64,000 bases of DNA from G963556115 sp963675945 (GTDB lineage Bacteria > Planctomycetota > SZUA-567). This document shows positions 16,967 to 24,979 of the stretch, piece by piece; within the stretch, counting starts at the first letter, position 1; each line of letters starts with the position of its first letter. The notes beneath the pieces are model-generated. The model searched no databases, had not been told where the DNA came from, and saw only the letters and a program-made list of their open reading frames with translations. Made by a program: the position numbers and the translations under genes. The stretch lies in contig OY780932.1 in NCBI GenBank assembly GCA_963675945.1, forward strand, positions 2,294,001-2,358,000, written 5' to 3'.

Positions 16967-18775
16967 CTAACCGATAGTTGCAAGAACCTGACCGGCAACA
17001 ATCTTGTCACCAGCACCGACATTGATCGCAGTGATTGTACCTGCAACCGTTGCCTTGATTGGTGTCTCCATCTTCATTGCCTCAATAACCAGAATCTCCT
17101 CGCCTTCTTCGATAGCCGAACCGGCGGCGGCAGTGATACGGATAACCGCACCTGGCATTGGAGCCTTGATCTCTGCGCCTTCACCGCTGGCGGCAGGAGC
17201 CGCACCGGCACCGCTGACACCCTCGGTTACGTTGATATCATAAGATTTGCCGTTGACTGTAGCCTTGCCACCTTCAACTACAACTTCGTACTTCTTGCCG
17301 TTGACCGATACGGTGTAACCACCGTCTCCGCCACCTGCAGTTGGAGCTGTACCGTTGTCTGCTTTCTTGCTGATCTTACGTACACCGATAGTGGCTTCGC
17401 CCTTGAGGTAGGCGATACCCTTCTCTTTACAAGCTGCAGCAATAAAGATATTCTCATCAGACATATCGGTGATTCCGGCGTCGCTGAGCATCTTCTTGGC
17501 TGCGTCGATACCCTTGTTCGGATCCTTGTCGTTGATGTCTACAGGTTTTTCGGTTGTAGGCTCGAGTCCGAGCTGTTCGCTGGCGAGTTTGATAACCGCT
17601 GCATCAGGTGCAACCGGGGTCTTGCCGAAGTAACCGAGAACCATCTTGCCGTAACCTTCGGCGATCTTCTCCCAAGGGCCGAACATTACGTTGTTGAAGG
17701 CCTGCTGGAAGTAGAACTGTGATACTGGGGTAACTGAAGTGCCGAAACCACCCTTGCGTACTACTTCACTCATAGCGATCAGACAGTCGTCATAACGATC
17801 CATCAAACCATTGTCACGGAGCATCTCGGTATTGGCTGTAAGAGCACCACCTGGCATTGGTGACCATGGAATGAGTGGCTCAACCGCTTTGGCTTCCGGT
17901 TTGTCAGGGTATTCCTTCATGCAGTCCTTGAAGACGTCTTCAGCGTGGCGAATCTTCTCTGGGTCAATACCCAGATCATATTCACTGCCACGCAGAGCGT
18001 GCCACATAGTGAGGATATCCACCTGGCAGGTTCCGCCTGAAGCCGGAGTCATGGAGAGGTCGATACCGTCGGCACCGGCATCCAGAGCCGCTTTATAACC
18101 GGCTACACAGATACCTGCAGTCTCATGTGAATGGAACTGGATGTGAACATCCTTACCGAGGAATTCACGAGCGGCCTTGATAGTCTCGTATACCTTGCTT
18201 GGTACGGCAGTACCTGAAGCGTCCTTGAAGCAGAGGCTGTCAAACGGAATATCAGCGTCCTTGATATCCTTGAGCGTCTTCATGTAGAAGGCGACATCGT
18301 GAGCGCCAGAACATCCGGGAGGGAGTTCCATAAGAGTGACACAGACCTGGTGCTTCAGGCCGGCTTCAACGATTGCCTTACCGGAATCGATAAGATTGTT
18401 GGCATCGTTGAGGGCGTCGAAGTTACGGATAGTGGTAATACCGTGTTTGGCGAAAAGCTTGGCGTGGAGCTTGATGATGTCGCGGGGCTGAGAATCCAGA
18501 CCTACAACGTTTATACCACGCGCCAGAGTCTGGAGGTTCGCATCCGGACCGGCTTGCTTGCGGAATTCATCCATCATCTCGAAAGCACATTCGTTACTGT
18601 AAAAGTACAGTGACTGGAAACGTGCGCCACCACCTGCTTCGAACCAGTCGATACCTGCGTCCTTGGCCGCGGCTACTGCCGGCATGAAATCCTTGGTAAA
18701 TACACGCGCACCATAGACGGACTGGAAACCGTCTCTAAATGCTGTACACATGAATTTGACGAGTTTTTTTGCCAC
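16967..18775 (-). CDS. oadA: Oxaloacetate decarboxylase, alpha subunit (carboxyltransferase plus biotin carrier)
   Basis: The 602-residue protein has an HMGL-like carboxyltransferase domain (about 1-270: FMCTAFRDGFQS with the metal-binding Asp, the catalytic-lysine region CFKDASG and the metal-binding HSH in FHSHETAG). A conserved PYC_OADA region (about 290-460) and a biotinyl domain at the end with EAMKMETPI follow; the biotinylated residue is K568. It transfers the carboxyl of oxaloacetate to biotin, after which OadB releases CO2 and pumps Na+. The start is GTG 18775 with AGGAGAG upstream. The birA gene lies divergently, a sensible partner. Confidence 0.95.
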   Translation of the reverse strand: MAKKLVKFMCTAFRDGFQSVYGARVFTKDFMPAVAAAKDAGIDWFEAGGGARFQSLYFYSNECAFEMMDEFRKQAGPDANLQTLARGINVVGLDSQPRDIIKLHAKLFAKHGITTIRNFDALNDANNLIDSGKAIVEAGLKHQVCVTLMELPPGCSGAHDVAFYMKTLKDIKDADIPFDSLCFKDASGTAVPSKVYETIKAAREFLGKDVHIQFHSHETAGICVAGYKAALDAGADGIDLSMTPASGGTCQVDILTMWHALRGSEYDLGIDPEKIRHAEDVFKDCMKEYPDKPEAKAVEPLIPWSPMPGGALTANTEMLRDNGLMDRYDDCLIAMSEVVRKGGFGTSVTPVSQFYFQQAFNNVMFGPWEKIAEGYGKMVLGYFGKTPVAPDAAVIKLASEQLGLEPTTEKPVDINDKDPNKGIDAAKKMLSDAGITDMSDENIFIAAACKEKGIAYLKGEATIGVRKISKKADNGTAPTAGGGDGGYTVSVNGKKYEVVVEGGKATVNGKSYDINVTEGVSGAGAAPAASGEGAEIKAPMPGAVIRITAAAGSAIEEGEEILVIEAMKMETPIKATVAGTITAINVGAGDKIVAGQVLATIG

Positions 18776-18870
18776 GATTACTCTCCTGATAATAATAGTA
18801 AAAGAAATATAACCTATATGTTAAATATTGTTATTAAACTCACTAGTTGTTGTTGGCGCTCGATTACGCT

Positions 18871-18900
18871 AAAAAAAGCGCTCACTACTTACTGTGAGCG
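18871..18900 (-). terminator. Rho-independent terminator overlapping the end of oadG
   Basis: On the minus strand CGCTCAC (18900-18894) pairs with GTGAGCG (18885-18879), and after one C comes T7 (18877-18871). The oadG stop codon lies in the structure. It would make oadG transcripts end before oadA unless read through. Confidence 0.8.
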
Positions 18901-19115
18901 GTCATCGCAGCAATTGCAACTGCTATTTCTTCATTGGCACTGCTCGTAGCTGCAGTAGGCTTCTTAGCCGGTTCTTCCTCTAGGAAAAGGTGGGCATTCT
19001 TCTTGAAATAGCCAGCGGAAATGTTCATCAGAATTACCAATATCAAGAGGAATAGGAATACCCCGCCCATACCTAGAACTAGTAATTCAAGGCCTTGCGT
19101 CATTACAACGTCCAT
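18885..19115 (-). CDS. oadG: Oxaloacetate decarboxylase, gamma subunit
   Basis: This short 76-residue protein has one N-terminal membrane helix (LELLVLGMGGVFLFLLILVILM) and a hydrophilic Ala/Lys/Glu-rich tail, the standard form of OadG, which ties OadA to OadB. I prefer ATG 19115, which has AAAGG seven bases upstream; an ATG at 19133 in the same frame has no ribosome site. It is first in the order oadG-oadA-oadB. Confidence 0.85.
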   Translation of the reverse strand: MDVVMTQGLELLVLGMGGVFLFLLILVILMNISAGYFKKNAHLFLEEEPAKKPTAATSSANEEIAVAIAAMTAHSK

Positions 19116-19658
19116 AATAATACCTTTCTTCATTGTCTGCTAAATAACTACAAATAATAAAAATTTATGCTAATTTAATAATTTTGAGGATTATCGCTAT
19201 CGGCTGGAACTTTCAAAATTGTTCAAAAAAATAATCATGGTTCTGAAATATGAAACCTATAGCGTTCAGTGGCGCAAATCACTACAATATTATCAGATTG
19301 CTTTTATTAATCAATACTAATTTATTGAAAAGAGTAATCTTTTTTTATCCCAGTAAAATATTACTGAATTTTTAAGCTCTTAATCCTCAGGCATTTTAAG
19401 AAATTACGCAATTGTTTCCCTAATGTAAGGACGATATTTTGTAATGGTAAAAGTACAATTTTGTATTATGTTCTGGCTTGTGTGTTTGTTTGCGTATGTT
19501 GGTTAAACAGAGAAATTTGTACACCGATTTTGAATAGAATTGTATTTATGGTTATATTCAGGTTGAACTTAAAATATTGGGAATGCTGTGGGTGAGAGTT
19601 GAAATTATGTCTCTGTGTCTAGCATTTGTTATCATTTGTTACAGGAGTAAATTGAGCG
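19116..19658. other. Divergent intergenic region between oadG and birA
   Basis: About 540 bases of A+T-rich DNA must hold the promoters of both the oad genes and birA. I see no convincing ORF, no known riboswitch and no BirA-type operator. BirA here lacks a DNA-binding domain, so classical biotin repression is not expected. Confidence 0.5.
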
Positions 19659-20408
19659 ATGTTGTTGCATGAACCGGTCTGGGTTGAGTCGATAGATTCT
19701 ACCAATAAAGAGTTGAAGCGGCGTATCGCTGCGGGCGAGCTTCATACCAGTGGGTATATACTGGCGGCGCGAGAGCAGTATGCCGGGAGGGGCAGGTTTG
19801 AGCGGGTATGGCAGACGGTAAAAGGAGAGAATCTTACTTTTTCGTTGGTGCTCGCGACGGCAGAGGCTTTTCCCAGGATCGCCACCATACCCTTAGCGAC
19901 AGGCTTGGGGGTATGTAATTACTTGATTAGTAAAGGGGTTGTAGCTGAAGGGAAGTGGCCCAATGATGTTTTGGTGCAGGATAGAAAGATCTGCGGCATC
20001 CTCTCGGAGCAAGCAAGTTATGCGGGGCAGGAATATATTATCGTTGGGGTGGGGCTCAATCTGAATATGAGTGCTCAGCGCGCCGGGAGTATTGCGAAAC
20101 CGGCTACTTCCTTGAAAATAGAGCTGGGGGAGGAGCTTGATCCCGCGGTTGCATTACGTGAACTTCTGCCCTATATCTCCAGTTCCCTCGGGCTCTGGCA
20201 GGAAGGGGGATTTGCCCGGATTCGACCGTATTGGGAGTTGATCGCTTGGAGATTGGGAAAAGAGATTGAGCTGGATAATGCCGGTAAGATTGTCTGTGGG
20301 CGGTTGGTAGGCTTTGGGGATAATGGGCAGCTGGTAATTGCGGATGCGTCTGAAAACCGTAGTGAATATTGGTCCGGGGATGTATCAATAAAACGTGACG
20401 GGTTATAA
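19659..20408 (+). CDS. birA: Biotin-protein ligase (group I, no DNA-binding domain)
   Basis: The 249-residue protein joins biotin via biotinyl-5'-AMP to the lysine of biotin carrier domains. Visible motifs are the N-terminal STNKELKRR, the biotin loop GRGRFERVWQ, the catalytic KWPNDVLV and GVGLNLN. The N-terminal helix-turn-helix of repressor-type BirA is absent. ATG 19659 follows AGGAG at 11 bases. It is placed head-to-head with the oad genes, so OadA is the likely main substrate. Confidence 0.93.
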   Translation: MLLHEPVWVESIDSTNKELKRRIAAGELHTSGYILAAREQYAGRGRFERVWQTVKGENLTFSLVLATAEAFPRIATIPLATGLGVCNYLISKGVVAEGKWPNDVLVQDRKICGILSEQASYAGQEYIIVGVGLNLNMSAQRAGSIAKPATSLKIELGEELDPAVALRELLPYISSSLGLWQEGGFARIRPYWELIAWRLGKEIELDNAGKIVCGRLVGFGDNGQLVIADASENRSEYWSGDVSIKRDGL

Positions 20409-20418
20409 TCCCGTCACG
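20390..20418 (-). terminator. Terminator for the HdeD-like gene, overlapping the birA stop
   Basis: A perfect 9-bp stem (20394-20402 with 20410-20418, loop of 7) spans the birA stop. On the minus strand it is followed by TTTTATTG, which suits termination of the convergent gene at 20489. Confidence 0.6.
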
Positions 20419-20488
20419 CTGTGAAAGTACCGTAATTTGCTCTTGATTTATTCTGTCTCGTGCTTGAATCAGAATGCTCGGGCAGGTG

Positions 20489-21049
20489 CTAGTCTTTGGA
20501 GATGCTCAGGCCTAAGAATAGTGCTGTCCAGCCGGTAATAATCAGGTTGATACCTACCAGCAAACCGATGATCCAGAGCGCACCTTGCTGAATATCATTG
20601 AGAATAAGGATACCGAGAATCAACGAGATAACCGCGTTGAAGATAATCCAGCCCCGGTTCTTCTCTGATTTGAAGGCACCGCCAAAGACAAAGATACCTT
20701 TGATGATGAAGAGCCAGCCGATGACGAAGGTCAGGGTGACCACTGCTCTATCCGGGTTGATAATCAAAAAGCAGCCGGCGATAACGTACAGCAGCGCAAC
20801 TAGGATACCAGTGACATACTTCATCTTATTGCCGAAATGTCCGTACAGGGTCTGGAAGAACTGCACAAAACCGGTAATGATAAAGAGTATGGCAATGACC
20901 TCGGCAATCGCCTTGCTCGCAGCCCATGGAATACTCAGGGCGATAATACCGAAGATTATCTGGAGCACTCCGAGCGAAATAAGGATGGGTTTACTACTTG
21001 CGGCGATTTTCGGGTCGATGCTAAGGCCTGAGTCATCAAGCATGTTCAT
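20489..21049 (-). CDS. HdeD-family (DUF308) membrane protein
   Basis: The 186-residue protein has about six hydrophobic helices with internal repeat character (LGVLQIIFGIIAL...IAVLFIITGFVQF-like modules). This is the form of HdeD, linked to acid resistance in enterobacteria. A direct biochemical role is not established for most members. ATG 21049 has CAGGAG before it. It stands alone and convergent to birA. Confidence 0.8.
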   Translation of the reverse strand: MNMLDDSGLSIDPKIAASSKPILISLGVLQIIFGIIALSIPWAASKAIAEVIAILFIITGFVQFFQTLYGHFGNKMKYVTGILVALLYVIAGCFLIINPDRAVVTLTFVIGWLFIIKGIFVFGGAFKSEKNRGWIIFNAVISLILGILILNDIQQGALWIIGLLVGINLIITGWTALFLGLSISKD

Positions 21050-21210
21050 GGTATCTCCTGTTGGCTATAATCTGAATATTTTAAGTATGAATACACTGGC
21101 TAAATATGCCGTATTTCGCAAAATTTGTCAATTGGAAAAAGTAGAATAAAACTGTACGCACTCGGCTGTCGTCCGCGTGCGTACAGGAATAATGTTGCTG
21201 TATACTGTTT

Positions 21211-22509
21211 TTATGAGTTGTTGAGTGATTTCTCAATTGCCTCAAAGAACTCGGTGATATCCTGGCTATAGCCGACACCCCCGATAGGCATACCGTTGCT
21301 CTTCTCGACGACAACGGTGGGGAAACCCTGAATATTAAAGGCATCCAGAATTACCTCGTTCTGCATACGGATATTCTCCGGGAGTTTGGTCTCGCGCGGA
21401 TAGTCGAGTTCTACCAGAATATAATCCTTGGCCTTCTCGGCAAACTCTGCAGTCTGGAAGATATTTTTCTGCATATCCTCGCAGTAGCCGCACCAGTCGC
21501 TGCCGGTGAAGAATAAGAGAAGGGGTTTGTTATATAGTCTGGCCAGTTTGAGCCCTTCTGAGTAGTCCTGAATCCATTTGCCGTCATAGGGCGGTTTATG
21601 GATAAAGGTTGCGACCTTGTCGGCTATCTCAGCCGGTTTTACACCTGCTACCGCGCTGGAGAAGAGGGCTTCGCGATTGGAATTGAGCAGAATGTATTTG
21701 GGGTATTGGTCACTGCTGGATACCTTCTTGAGCAGCGCTTTCTCCTTGGAATTCAGGTTCTGATAGTCTAGCTTGGCCAAAATTATCTCTTTGCCTGAGG
21801 GCAGAGCCAGAGCGGGAGCGGAGAGTACTTGATCGATGTTCTCTTTGGCTAGAGCTGCGGACGAACTCTTACTGTCGTAGATGGCAAGAAGCAAGGGGAT
21901 ATTTTTGACAGCGCTGTCACTGATGGCTTCGGTCAGAGAACTCTCGGTCTTGAGGGTCTTCGGGAGGAGTAATTCCACCTGTTTTACCCAGTTGGCGCCG
22001 CCTCCTGGGACGTAACCCATATTGGTAAGGGGTTGACCTTGTGGGGTGAAGAAGAGTACGGTGGGGTAGCCGGCAATGCCCAGTCGTTTGAGCAGGGCTA
22101 TATTCTGGTTGGCGATGTTGGGGGGGAGTCGATGCTCCTGCGGAAAATCCAGATAGAGCTTGACCACATTGTCCTTCGCCCAGTCTTTGAATTCTTTGGT
22201 GCTGAAGACCTCTTCATCCAGTAAGGTACAGTAATGACACCAGTCGCTACCGGTGAAGAGAGCCATGATATATTTATTCTCGGCTCGGGCTTGGGTTAGA
22301 GCTTTTTTTAGCGAGTCGGTCCAGCCTTGTGGGGTCTGGGCCAGTGGGAGTTCCTTCTGGGCGTTAGGGGCGGTTTTGGCGGGAGGGGTTGGTTGTTCAA
22401 TCTTGATAGCGGGGTTGGACTGTTCGGGTCTGGCCTCGGTCTTATCGGCGTAAGCACTTAAGGTACAGACAACAAGTCCAAGTATTATGGCCAATATTCT
22501 ATTTCGCAT
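21211..22509 (-). CDS. Exported protein with two thioredoxin-like domains
   Basis: The 432-residue protein has a signal peptide (MRNRILAIILGLVVCTLSAYA) and two thioredoxin_7-type domains. Each carries a near-identical active site: FTGSDWCHYCTLLDEEVF (about residue 90) and FTGSDWCGYCEDMQKNIF (about residue 340), each ending with a cis-Pro-like GxPTV segment. The middle region (about 180-310) resembles a third thioredoxin fold without cysteines. It likely reduces or isomerises disulfides in the periplasm. The gap 22510-22862 upstream contains no ORF I trust. Confidence 0.85.
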   Translation of the reverse strand: MRNRILAIILGLVVCTLSAYADKTEARPEQSNPAIKIEQPTPPAKTAPNAQKELPLAQTPQGWTDSLKKALTQARAENKYIMALFTGSDWCHYCTLLDEEVFSTKEFKDWAKDNVVKLYLDFPQEHRLPPNIANQNIALLKRLGIAGYPTVLFFTPQGQPLTNMGYVPGGGANWVKQVELLLPKTLKTESSLTEAISDSAVKNIPLLLAIYDSKSSSAALAKENIDQVLSAPALALPSGKEIILAKLDYQNLNSKEKALLKKVSSSDQYPKYILLNSNREALFSSAVAGVKPAEIADKVATFIHKPPYDGKWIQDYSEGLKLARLYNKPLLLFFTGSDWCGYCEDMQKNIFQTAEFAEKAKDYILVELDYPRETKLPENIRMQNEVILDAFNIQGFPTVVVEKSNGMPIGGVGYSQDITEFFEAIEKSLNNS

Positions 22510-22862
22510 ATTAGTATCTATCCTTTCGCGATTTTCTTTATTTGCTGAATAAATATAATGACACGTATTTAATGCTTAATGCTGCTGCTAATATTGTGTA
22601 TAAAAAAGAATTGCTTCCTTCGCTCTATATTCATTAATTATATGAACCGAAGGTCGCGATTACTACCATAAAACGTGTTGGACAAAAAATTAATGAAAGA
22701 TTGCTCGGCTGGGCAGTGGTGGCTGAATATCAGAACTTTTCCGAAGAATATTGTCTTAATTTGGTCAAGGAGTTCGCAAACTGCACCGTATAATATGATG
22801 TCCGGGAGGGAATCTCCGGTTAGATACTCTTTTATAATTTAGAAAACATTGGGGGAATGAGA
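22510..22862. other. Divergent intergenic region
   Basis: About 350 A+T-rich bases separate the divergent thioredoxin and lipoprotein genes. A TATAAT at 22789-22794 could be a -10 for the lipoprotein gene, but no good -35 is at the right distance. Nothing else is seen. Confidence 0.35.
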
Positions 22863-23393
22863 ATGAAATTAGCCATTGCAGGGGGACTGTTGGCTCTGAC
22901 TATGTTGATAAGCGGATGCGGCAATACCAATAATTATTATTCAGATCCAAATATGCGAAGTGGTATCGGGGTTAACGCTGGGCAGGCGGTATGTGAAGCG
23001 TGTACTTCCAGACAGGCTGCCTGTAGCGATTGCGCCAACGGATATGTCGCCGAAGTAGCTATACCGACGGTGCCGCTGGCGACGCAGATTGTAACCAGTT
23101 ATGAAGAGGTATATGCTACCGAGTATACCCCGACCGGTCCGGTAGTCAAGAAACAGCTTATCCCGGTTAAATCTACAGTACCGCTGGTAGCTGAGGCGGT
23201 GTTAATGAATACTCCCAACGGATATGCTGCTTCTTACGGGGTGCCGGTGGTGCCAACCGCGGCCGGGGCAAGTCTGCCGGTTATCATCGGTACACCTCCG
23301 GCGAGGAAGGTTGTGCCGATTATTGAGGAGCCGGTTGCCTGGTTTGGACCGACCGCTGCACCGAATTATTCGACTCAGACAAACTGGTTCTAA
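22863..23393 (+). CDS. Putative lipoprotein with Cys motif and Pro/Val-rich tail
   Basis: The 176-residue protein has a lipoprotein signal (LAIAGGLLALTMLISGC). After it comes a short cysteine pair motif (CEACTSRQAACSDC) and a long Val/Pro/Ala-rich, low-complexity region ending in an aromatic residue. No known domain is recognised. I prefer ATG 22863, eight bases after GGGGG; ATG 22857 sits too close to the ribosome site. It is probably anchored in the outer or inner membrane. Confidence 0.65.
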   Translation: MKLAIAGGLLALTMLISGCGNTNNYYSDPNMRSGIGVNAGQAVCEACTSRQAACSDCANGYVAEVAIPTVPLATQIVTSYEEVYATEYTPTGPVVKKQLIPVKSTVPLVAEAVLMNTPNGYAASYGVPVVPTAAGASLPVIIGTPPARKVVPIIEEPVAWFGPTAAPNYSTQTNWF

Positions 23394-23442
23394 ACTGCAA
23401 TTTATACGGTTCTAGACGAAGTCTGATTGTTGGTAAATTTTT

Positions 23443-23472
23443 GAAGGGTACCCGCGCATTTGGGTGCCCTTC
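23443..23472. terminator. Hairpin between convergent genes
   Basis: An 11-bp stem (23443-23453 with 23462-23472, one G-U pair) lies between the lipoprotein gene and the convergent P-loop gene. T-richness after it is weak on both strands. Confidence 0.5.
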
Positions 23473-23507
23473 AGTATGTTTGGGGTGCGTTGGCTTGAGT
23501 AAAATAT

Positions 23508-24536
23508 TTAGCGGATCAGTCGGTAGATTGAGAGGTAATCCTTCTCCATGCTTTTAAGAATTGGAATATCGGTGAAGGAGGTTATTTCCCGGATCGCTAG
23601 CGGTGAGCTTGAACAGAGGCCGGAGATGGCGTGAGGGACTATATTGAAACTATTTTTGAGAATATTCAACCCGCCTGCGACTCCGGCAGCATCACTGGCG
23701 CAGAAGACTATGCGGTGCAGACGTTCTAGAATTTCAGGGTTACGCAGGAGTATTGAGGTCTCACGCTGGAAGATACCGTCGGCAAACTCAATTACCAGAT
23801 AGTTCTTCGGATTATTTCCATATTTGGCGTCGATCTGCTTGAAGATGTTGAGTAATTCCTCTTCCGAGAGCATGTAGGTCGAGGGGTAGCCGAAGGAGGT
23901 GAAGTCCACAACATGTTTGGCGCCGCAATCCTGCATGAGCAGGATATCCTTGAGACTGGCTGTGCCGGTGACTTTGGCGGCGCGTACCGCCTTGTTGGCT
24001 GAGGACAGCGCATAGCAGCAGGCGGATGCGGCGTAGCTCTTGCCTGAGTTCATCGCGGCACCGATACTGAGGATGATCTTGGAGCGCGGTTGTCTGAGCT
24101 CGCTATGACGGGGATTTATCAATTTGAAGTCTCTGGTGTTCACTACTTCACCGCTATTTGTACAGATATAACCGAGAAGTTTAACCCGGGTCGGGTTGGC
24201 GATCAGCTCGTTGACTGCCTCTACTTTGCCGATAATACCGCTACGCGCCAGCATGTCGACCTCCTCCAGCGTTTCATTCGGGACTAGCCCCTCGTAATGA
24301 TCGGGAGCATAACGGTTGCCGAAGACAAAGATGGCGCGGGTGTGGTCATGAATTGTATGAATACGCGCTGAGACACTCTCTATGCTCTTGTGAAAGCCTA
24401 GAGAGGAGATCTCACCGTATACCAGATCGCCTACCTGTGGAATATACTCTGGCAGTTGGCAGTAGCGCTTGATAAATTTTGTGGGAACCGAGAAGGCGGC
24501 ACTGGGGATGATGCAGTTCTGCTGGATGGTGTTCAT
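23508..24536 (-). CDS. P-loop NTPase-like protein of unknown function
   Basis: The 342-residue protein has an N-terminal beta-rich part (1-150) and a C-terminal P-loop domain with GAAMNSGKSYAASACCYAL (about residues 153-171). An acidic strand in LVIEFADGIFQRET could coordinate Mg2+. The arrangement recalls the dethiobiotin-synthetase/MobB-like or DUF1611 type of small P-loop enzymes, but I cannot name a family. ATG 24536 has a good AGGAG. No operon partner is present. Confidence 0.6.
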   Translation of the reverse strand: MNTIQQNCIIPSAAFSVPTKFIKRYCQLPEYIPQVGDLVYGEISSLGFHKSIESVSARIHTIHDHTRAIFVFGNRYAPDHYEGLVPNETLEEVDMLARSGIIGKVEAVNELIANPTRVKLLGYICTNSGEVVNTRDFKLINPRHSELRQPRSKIILSIGAAMNSGKSYAASACCYALSSANKAVRAAKVTGTASLKDILLMQDCGAKHVVDFTSFGYPSTYMLSEEELLNIFKQIDAKYGNNPKNYLVIEFADGIFQRETSILLRNPEILERLHRIVFCASDAAGVAGGLNILKNSFNIVPHAISGLCSSSPLAIREITSFTDIPILKSMEKDYLSIYRLIR

Positions 24537-24979
24537 TTTTTTCTCCTGAAAATAGGTGAGAAAATTTTATTAAAAGTCTGCGCTAAAGCAATTAAATTTT
24601 ATCGAGAAACTGATGGTTTTTTGGGGTTTGTTTGATGGGGAGGGGTAACTGTTGTAACGTGTTTATATGTAAGTTGTTATGTGCTGTGAGATGGCGCGGA
24701 AAAGGGCGTGGAAGGTTGGTTTTTTTTAATTTGATGGGGATTTGAGTAAAAGTAGGGGAAATCACCGGCATGTTTTTGTTTTAAGCTAAGACACGCGTGA
24801 TCTGAAAATATTACGCCAGTTTATATTTCTAGATGTCAGGCGGCAATTGAACGGGTTGTGAACTGCAACCCCAGCCGGTTGTTTTCTAGCGGCTGGGGTA
24901 CCCATTTCAGCTGGGTATGAAGATGGGGTGGACAATTTCTTGTATTAGCGAGAGGTTTGTGAGGCTGCCGGTTCGGGTG
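24537..24979. other. Intergenic region with a structured repeat
   Basis: 443 bases without a gene. The only clear structure is the element at 24848-24898, described separately. Confidence 0.5.
24848..24898 (+). repeat. Two-hairpin dispersed element, copy A
   Basis: TGAACGGGTTG starts a block with stem GGGTTG (24853-24858) pairing CAACCC (24866-24871) over a 7-base loop. It is followed at once by a 9-bp stem (24869-24877 with 24890-24898). A similar block occurs at 49849-49897; both lie about 75-80 bases past the stop codon of a minus-strand gene. Confidence 0.55.

Noticed and set aside
16889..17722. 277-residue plus-strand frame
   Set aside because: It lies antisense to oadA, whose biotin and carboxyltransferase motifs are unmistakable.
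19134..19658. Biotin operator or riboswitch between oadG and birA
   Set aside because: No matching structure or palindrome was seen, and the ligase has no DNA-binding domain.
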